Of a stretch of DNA of 17,332 bases, positions 14,338 to 17,332 are shown piece by piece; positions within the stretch are counted from its first letter, which is position 1; each line of letters begins with the position of its first letter. The notes under the pieces were generated by a model, which worked only from the letters and a program-made list of their open reading frames with translations, was not told where the DNA came from and searched no databases. This stretch comes from Candidatus Caldipriscus sp. T1.2 (lineage in GTDB: Bacteria; Hydrothermota; Hydrothermia; LBFQ01). The translations under genes and the position numbers were made by a program. The stretch lies in contig LBFQ01000061.1 of NCBI GenBank assembly GCA_000980735.1, positions 1,632 through 18,963 on the forward strand, given 5' to 3'.

Positions 14338-14343
14338 ATTCTA
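14338..14343 (-). promoter_or_regulatory. Putative -10 box of the ybaB-recR-rfaE2-folC run (TAGAAT)
   Basis: On the minus strand TAGAAT ends 8 nt before the ybaB ATG. With a 17-nt spacer, the hexamer upstream reads TTTAAA (4 of 6 matches to TTGACA), the best -35 candidate in the window but weak. It lies back to back with the tRNA-Arg promoter. Confidence 0.45.
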
Positions 14344-14362
14344 AAGCGAAACCTTACAACTT

Positions 14363-14368
14363 TAAAAT
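14363..14368 (+). promoter_or_regulatory. Putative -10 box of tRNA-Arg (TAAAAT)
   Basis: TAAAAT ends 9 nt before the first base of the tRNA, so the primary transcript would carry only a very short 5' leader. No clear -35 is seen. It probably also drives the acyl-CoA synthetase, dacA and cdaR, because no other promoter-like gap follows. Confidence 0.45.
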
Positions 14369-14377
14369 ATTCCAAAC

Positions 14378-14451
14378 GCGTCCGTAGCTCAGCTGGATAG
14401 AGCGTCGGCCTCCGGAGCCGAAGGTCGCGGGTTCGAATCCCGCCGGACGCG
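14378..14451 (+). tRNA. tRNA-Arg (anticodon CCG)
   Basis: A 74-nt cloverleaf. The acceptor stem GCGTCCG pairs with CGGACGC, with discriminator G at 14451. The D-arm is GCTC/GAGC with loop AGCTGGATA, keeping the A expected near position 20 of arginine tRNAs. The anticodon stem TCGGC/GCCGA closes a CTCCGGA loop, giving anticodon CCG, which reads CGG. The T-arm GCGGG/CCCGC has loop TTCGAAT. It closely follows the bacterial tRNA-Arg(CCG) pattern. The 3' CCA is not encoded: the bases after the discriminator are CTT and then the ATG of the next gene. The stems are strongly G+C paired, as in thermophiles. Confidence 0.97.
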
Positions 14452-14454
14452 CTT

Positions 14455-16137
14455 ATGGAAAGGATATGGTATTCACACTATGAAAAGGGCGTTCCAAGAA
14501 CTTTGGAGTATCCAAAAAAACCTGTCTGGAAGATCTTGGAAGATACCGCAAAAACCTTCCCAAAGAACACCGCAATATGGTTTAATGGTTGGACCTGCAC
14601 TTATGAGGAACTTTATACCCTTTCGGTAAAATTTGCAAACTTTCTAAGGAGCATAGGTGTGGAAAAGGGGGATAGGGTAGCTCTAATGCTTCCAAATCTC
14701 CCCCATTACCCAATAGCCTATTACGGCACCCTTATGAACGGCGGAATAGTGGTGCAACTAAATCCCCTATATACCCCGAGGGAACTTGAAGAAATTTTAA
14801 ACGATTCTGGCGCAAAGTTTCTCATAACCTTGGACATATTCTGGGGAACGGTTGAGCAGGTTATGGAAAGGGTACCCGTTAAGAAGTTCATAGTGGGAAA
14901 GGTGCCGGATTTCCTGCCCTTCATAAAGGGAATATTATACCCCTTGGTTGCCAAACCAAAACCAAAAGCGGTTCCCTTTGATGGTGAAATGTTCTTTAGA
15001 TTCTCGGATTTTAATAAATTCTACGAGAGCTTTGATTTTCCGGAGATAGATGTTGAAAACGATGTGGCGGTCCTACAATACACCGGAGGAACCACTGGGA
15101 TACCTAAGGCAGCAATGCTAACCCACTTTAACCTCATAGCAAACACATACCAATCCGTTTCATGGATGACGAGTTTAGAACCGGGGAAGGAAGTGACTTT
15201 GTGCGTTTTGCCGTTTTTCCACAGTTATGGTATGACCATAGCTCTAAACTTTTCCGTAAAGGTGGGGGCAAAAATGGTTCTTATGCCGAAATATCACACC
15301 GATGACGCCTTGAGGCTTATCCAAAAGCACAGGGTTACCCTGTTTCCCGGCGTTCCCCAAATATACGCTTTAATTGCGAACCATCCCAAGGTATCCAGAT
15401 ACGATCTGAGATCCATAAAGGTTTGCATCTCGGGAGCCGCTCCCCTACCCCTAAAGGTGAAGGAGGATTTTGAGAGGATAACAGGAGGAAAGCTGGTTGA
15501 GGGGTACGGCCTTTCCGAAGCATCACCCGTGACGCACTGCAATCCAATTTATGGACTAAACAAACCCGGAAGCATAGGACTTCCTCTACCGGATACGGAC
15601 GCGAAAATAGTGGATGTGGAAACAGGTGAGAAGGAGTTGCCCGTAGGGGAAATTGGGGAACTTATAATAAAGGGACCCCAGGTTATGAAGGGGTACTGGA
15701 ACAGGCCGGACGAGACCGCCCTAACCCTTAGGAACGGATGGCTATATACCGGAGATATAGCTTACATGGATAACGACGGGTACTTTTACATAGTTGATAG
15801 GAAAAAGGAGATGATAATAGTGGGTGGATTCAACGTTTACCCGAGGGAGGTCGAGGAGGTTTTGATGAAACACCCGAAGGTTAAAGATGCAATAGTGGTG
15901 GGTATAGAACACCCGATAAAGGGGGAGATTGTGAAAGCGTTCGTGGCCCTCAAAGAAGGGATGAGCGCGAGCGCCGAAGAAATAATTGATTATTGCAAAC
16001 AACACTTAGCACCCTACAAGGTACCCTCCGAGGTTGAGTTTAGGGCGGAGCTTCCTAGGACCGTGGTAGGAAAGGCTTTAAGGAGGGTTTTGAAGGAGGA
16101 GGAGGAAAAAAGGTACAAACCCTATAAGGAAAATTGA
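14455..16137 (+). CDS. Long-chain fatty acid-CoA ligase-like AMP-binding enzyme
   Basis: A 560-residue adenylate-forming enzyme expected to activate a fatty acid through acyl-AMP to acyl-CoA. Core motifs: P-loop-like YTGGTTGIPKAAMLTH (about 209-224), GYGLSEASPVTH (A5, about 350-361), YTGDIAYMDNDGYFYIVDRK (A7/A8, about 430-449), GGFNVYPREVEE, and PRTVVGKALRRVLK near 534-547 with the conserved A10 lysine. The N-terminus, beginning with a short Trp/Tyr-rich segment and a KPVWKILEDTAKTFP helix, fits FadD-like enzymes. The chain length of the substrate cannot be read. The ATG lies only 3 nt after the tRNA-Arg, with no room for a ribosome binding site, so tRNA 3' processing could create the mRNA 5' end. 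The stop TGA overlaps the TTG start of dacA (TTGA). Confidence 0.93.
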   Translation: MERIWYSHYEKGVPRTLEYPKKPVWKILEDTAKTFPKNTAIWFNGWTCTYEELYTLSVKFANFLRSIGVEKGDRVALMLPNLPHYPIAYYGTLMNGGIVVQLNPLYTPRELEEILNDSGAKFLITLDIFWGTVEQVMERVPVKKFIVGKVPDFLPFIKGILYPLVAKPKPKAVPFDGEMFFRFSDFNKFYESFDFPEIDVENDVAVLQYTGGTTGIPKAAMLTHFNLIANTYQSVSWMTSLEPGKEVTLCVLPFFHSYGMTIALNFSVKVGAKMVLMPKYHTDDALRLIQKHRVTLFPGVPQIYALIANHPKVSRYDLRSIKVCISGAAPLPLKVKEDFERITGGKLVEGYGLSEASPVTHCNPIYGLNKPGSIGLPLPDTDAKIVDVETGEKELPVGEIGELIIKGPQVMKGYWNRPDETALTLRNGWLYTGDIAYMDNDGYFYIVDRKKEMIIVGGFNVYPREVEEVLMKHPKVKDAIVVGIEHPIKGEIVKAFVALKEGMSASAEEIIDYCKQHLAPYKVPSEVEFRAELPRTVVGKALRRVLKEEEEKRYKPYKEN

Positions 16138-16892
16138 ACCTTTTCGGTTTTATACCGGTAAGCTTTAGGGATGTTTTGGATATTCTTTTAGTTTCGGTTT
16201 TTGTGTATTTGGTTTTGAGGGTTTTGGGTGGGATAAAGGTGGTGACTGTGATTGTGGGTTTTGGGATAATTTCCGTTGTGGGGATTCTGGGTAAGGTTCT
16301 AAATCTTCCCTCAGTGTCGATTTTGGCGTCGGTTATTCAAACCTTCGGAATAGTTCTCCTCATAGTGATATTTCAACCCGAGTTTAGGAAGCTATTTATG
16401 GAGATGGCATCCTTTCCCCTGATAAGGTTCTTCGTTCCCCCCGAGAGGGTACCCGTCGAGGAGATAATATCAGCGGTTGAGGAGATATTGAGGAGGAGGT
16501 TAGGTGCATTGATAGTGATAGAAAGGAGGGTACCCTTAAACGAGTACGCGGAGGAAACTGGGGTGATTATGGATGCGAAGCTTTCCGCGGCTCTCCTGAT
16601 ATCAATATTTGAAAAACGTTCCCCATTACACGATGGGGCGGTGATAATAAAGAACGATAGGATAGTAGCATGTTCGGTTATGCTACCTATGAGCGTAAGG
16701 TACAAGGAAATTGGGGCGAGGCACAGGGCGGGGGCGGGAATAACCGAAGTATCCGACGCGATCTCAATAGTAATATCAGAGGAAAAGGGTACGATAACCT
16801 TATTCCAGAAGGGAGAATCTTATTACAACATAACCTTCGGGAAGTTGAGGGATTACTTGACAAGGCTACTAAAGTATGAAAGAATTGAATAG
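16134..16892 (+). CDS. dacA: Diadenylate cyclase (CdaA/DacA type)
   Basis: A membrane-bound DAC-domain enzyme that makes cyclic di-AMP from two ATP. The 252 residues show three N-terminal membrane helices (about 12-31, 34-55 and 62-81), then the DAC domain (about 105-245). Catalytic motifs are present: DGA at 167-169 in SPLHDGAVII and RHR at 196-198 in GARHRAGAGITE. GALIVIE (124-130) and the FGKLRDYLTRLL tail also fit. The length and topology match CdaA. The start is TTG overlapping the previous TGA (TTGA), with AAGGA 3 nt upstream, a short gap. It overlaps cdaR by 17 nt. In many Firmicutes glmM follows; the window ends too early to check. c-di-AMP usually governs K+ and osmotic or cell-wall balance. 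Confidence 0.95.
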   Translation: MNLFGFIPVSFRDVLDILLVSVFVYLVLRVLGGIKVVTVIVGFGIISVVGILGKVLNLPSVSILASVIQTFGIVLLIVIFQPEFRKLFMEMASFPLIRFFVPPERVPVEEIISAVEEILRRRLGALIVIERRVPLNEYAEETGVIMDAKLSAALLISIFEKRSPLHDGAVIIKNDRIVACSVMLPMSVRYKEIGARHRAGAGITEVSDAISIVISEEKGTITLFQKGESYYNITFGKLRDYLTRLLKYERIE

Positions 16893-17332
16893 ATTGATCC
16901 TGGCGCTCTTGATTTCCCTCATAATATGGGCTTATGCCAAGCTTAACGAGGATTACCAATTTGTCCATAGAATAAGGGTTGAATACGAGATTTCCGACAA
17001 AAACTTAACTCTACTTGAGGGAACGGATAGCTTAACCGCCTTAGTTTCAGGTAAGGGATTCGCCCTTTTGAAATTCAAGTTTGAGAACCCATCCCTTTTC
17101 TATTTCTTGGATGGCTCAAAGTTAGAGGGTACCCTTGAGATAAGCCCCTCAAACTTAAAACCCAGCCAAAACGTATCCTTAAATCCCATACAACCAAAGG
17201 TAATTACGTACTCCCTTGATAGGATAACTAAGAAGATTTTGCCCGTCTCACCAACTATAAGGGGAAACCCAAAGCTGGGTTATATTTATCTGGGATGGTC
17301 GGTAAGCGAGAACGTGACGGTGGAAGGACCTA
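16876..17332 (+). CDS. cdaR: CdaR/YbbR-domain protein (partial, runs off the window)
   Basis: The first 152 codons of a YbbR-type protein, the usual membrane partner and regulator of CdaA diadenylate cyclases. ATG 16876 lies 17 nt inside the end of dacA. The N-terminus MKELNRLILALLISLIIWAY is one membrane anchor, matching YbbR proteins, which typically end this helix with a WAY-like motif. The extracytoplasmic part then begins, with beta-rich YbbR-type segments: RIRVEYEISDKNLTLLEGTD, SLTALVSGKGFALLKFKFEN, GTLEISPSNLKPSQNVSLNP and then QPKVITYSLDRITKKILPV. The last of these resembles the repeat's usual P..V.v.ld....k.vpV ending. Another repeat appears to start (TIRGNPKLGYIYLGWSVS). The total number of YbbR repeats is unknown because the gene is cut. 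Confidence 0.85.
   Translation, partial: MKELNRLILALLISLIIWAYAKLNEDYQFVHRIRVEYEISDKNLTLLEGTDSLTALVSGKGFALLKFKFENPSLFYFLDGSKLEGTLEISPSNLKPSQNVSLNPIQPKVITYSLDRITKKILPVSPTIRGNPKLGYIYLGWSVSENVTVEGP

Noticed and set aside
14330..14377. Intrinsic terminator or riboswitch in the ybaB/tRNA-Arg gap
   Set aside because: The 48-nt gap shows two back-to-back -10 boxes but no stable hairpin or T-run.

Overview
The window looks like chromosome of a thermophilic, Gram-negative-type bacterium with a very compact genome, probably an uncultured lineage near WOR-3/Hydrothermae or the FCB group. This placement is inference. It rests on a T9SS-type C-terminal sorting domain on a secreted FG-GAP protein, a DUF4837 lipoprotein (family best known from Bacteroidota), a LolC/E-type permease, a DUF374 acyltransferase and a heptose nucleotidyltransferase (outer-membrane lipids). 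Codon choice is rich in AGG/AGA for Arg and ATA for Ile, as is common in thermophiles. I see no insertion sequence, phage gene, CRISPR array or obvious transfer island. Almost all content is core housekeeping.

Layout. (1) 2-6009, plus strand: tail of a histidine kinase, thrS, fumC, a secreted FG-GAP/VCBS protein with a sorting tail, and a Sua5/TsaC threonylcarbamoyl-AMP synthase whose N-terminus is in a different frame from its body. (2) 5971-10414, minus strand, an overlapping five-gene run read from right to left: nuoH, LolC/E-like permease, DUF4837 lipoprotein, trmB, DUF374 acyltransferase. (3) 10415-10742, minus strand: a broken CsgG-like gene just upstream of nuoH. (4) 10786-11787, plus strand: a UbiA/MenA-type prenyltransferase, divergent from nuoH. 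(5) 11768-14329, minus strand, read from right to left: ybaB, recR, rfaE2, folC, all overlapping. (6) 14378-17332, plus strand: tRNA-Arg(CCG), a long-chain acyl-CoA synthetase starting 3 nt after the tRNA, dacA (c-di-AMP cyclase) and its partner cdaR, cut by the window edge.

Functional links. ThrRS and Sua5 both serve threonine/tRNA functions; Sua5 makes the precursor of t6A37 and TrmB makes m7G46. NuoH and the prenyltransferase suggest a quinone-linked respiratory chain. LolC/E, the DUF4837 lipoprotein, DUF374 and RfaE2 point to outer-membrane lipoprotein and lipid work. DacA with CdaR is the usual c-di-AMP pair.

Main unusual signals. Every protein gene start that does not overlap an upstream gene and does not follow the tRNA (six of six) has a TAnAAT box ending 6-8 nt before the start codon and no Shine-Dalgarno sequence, which is what leaderless mRNAs look like. 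Two genes carry apparent frameshifts at sites that resemble recoding signals: an A AAA AAG heptamer in sua5, and TTT TGA in the CsgG-like gene. Both lie at or near homopolymers, so sequencing or assembly error must be excluded first. Convergent gene pairs overlap tail to tail by 39 and 20 nt. I did not find a clearly new multi-gene system.
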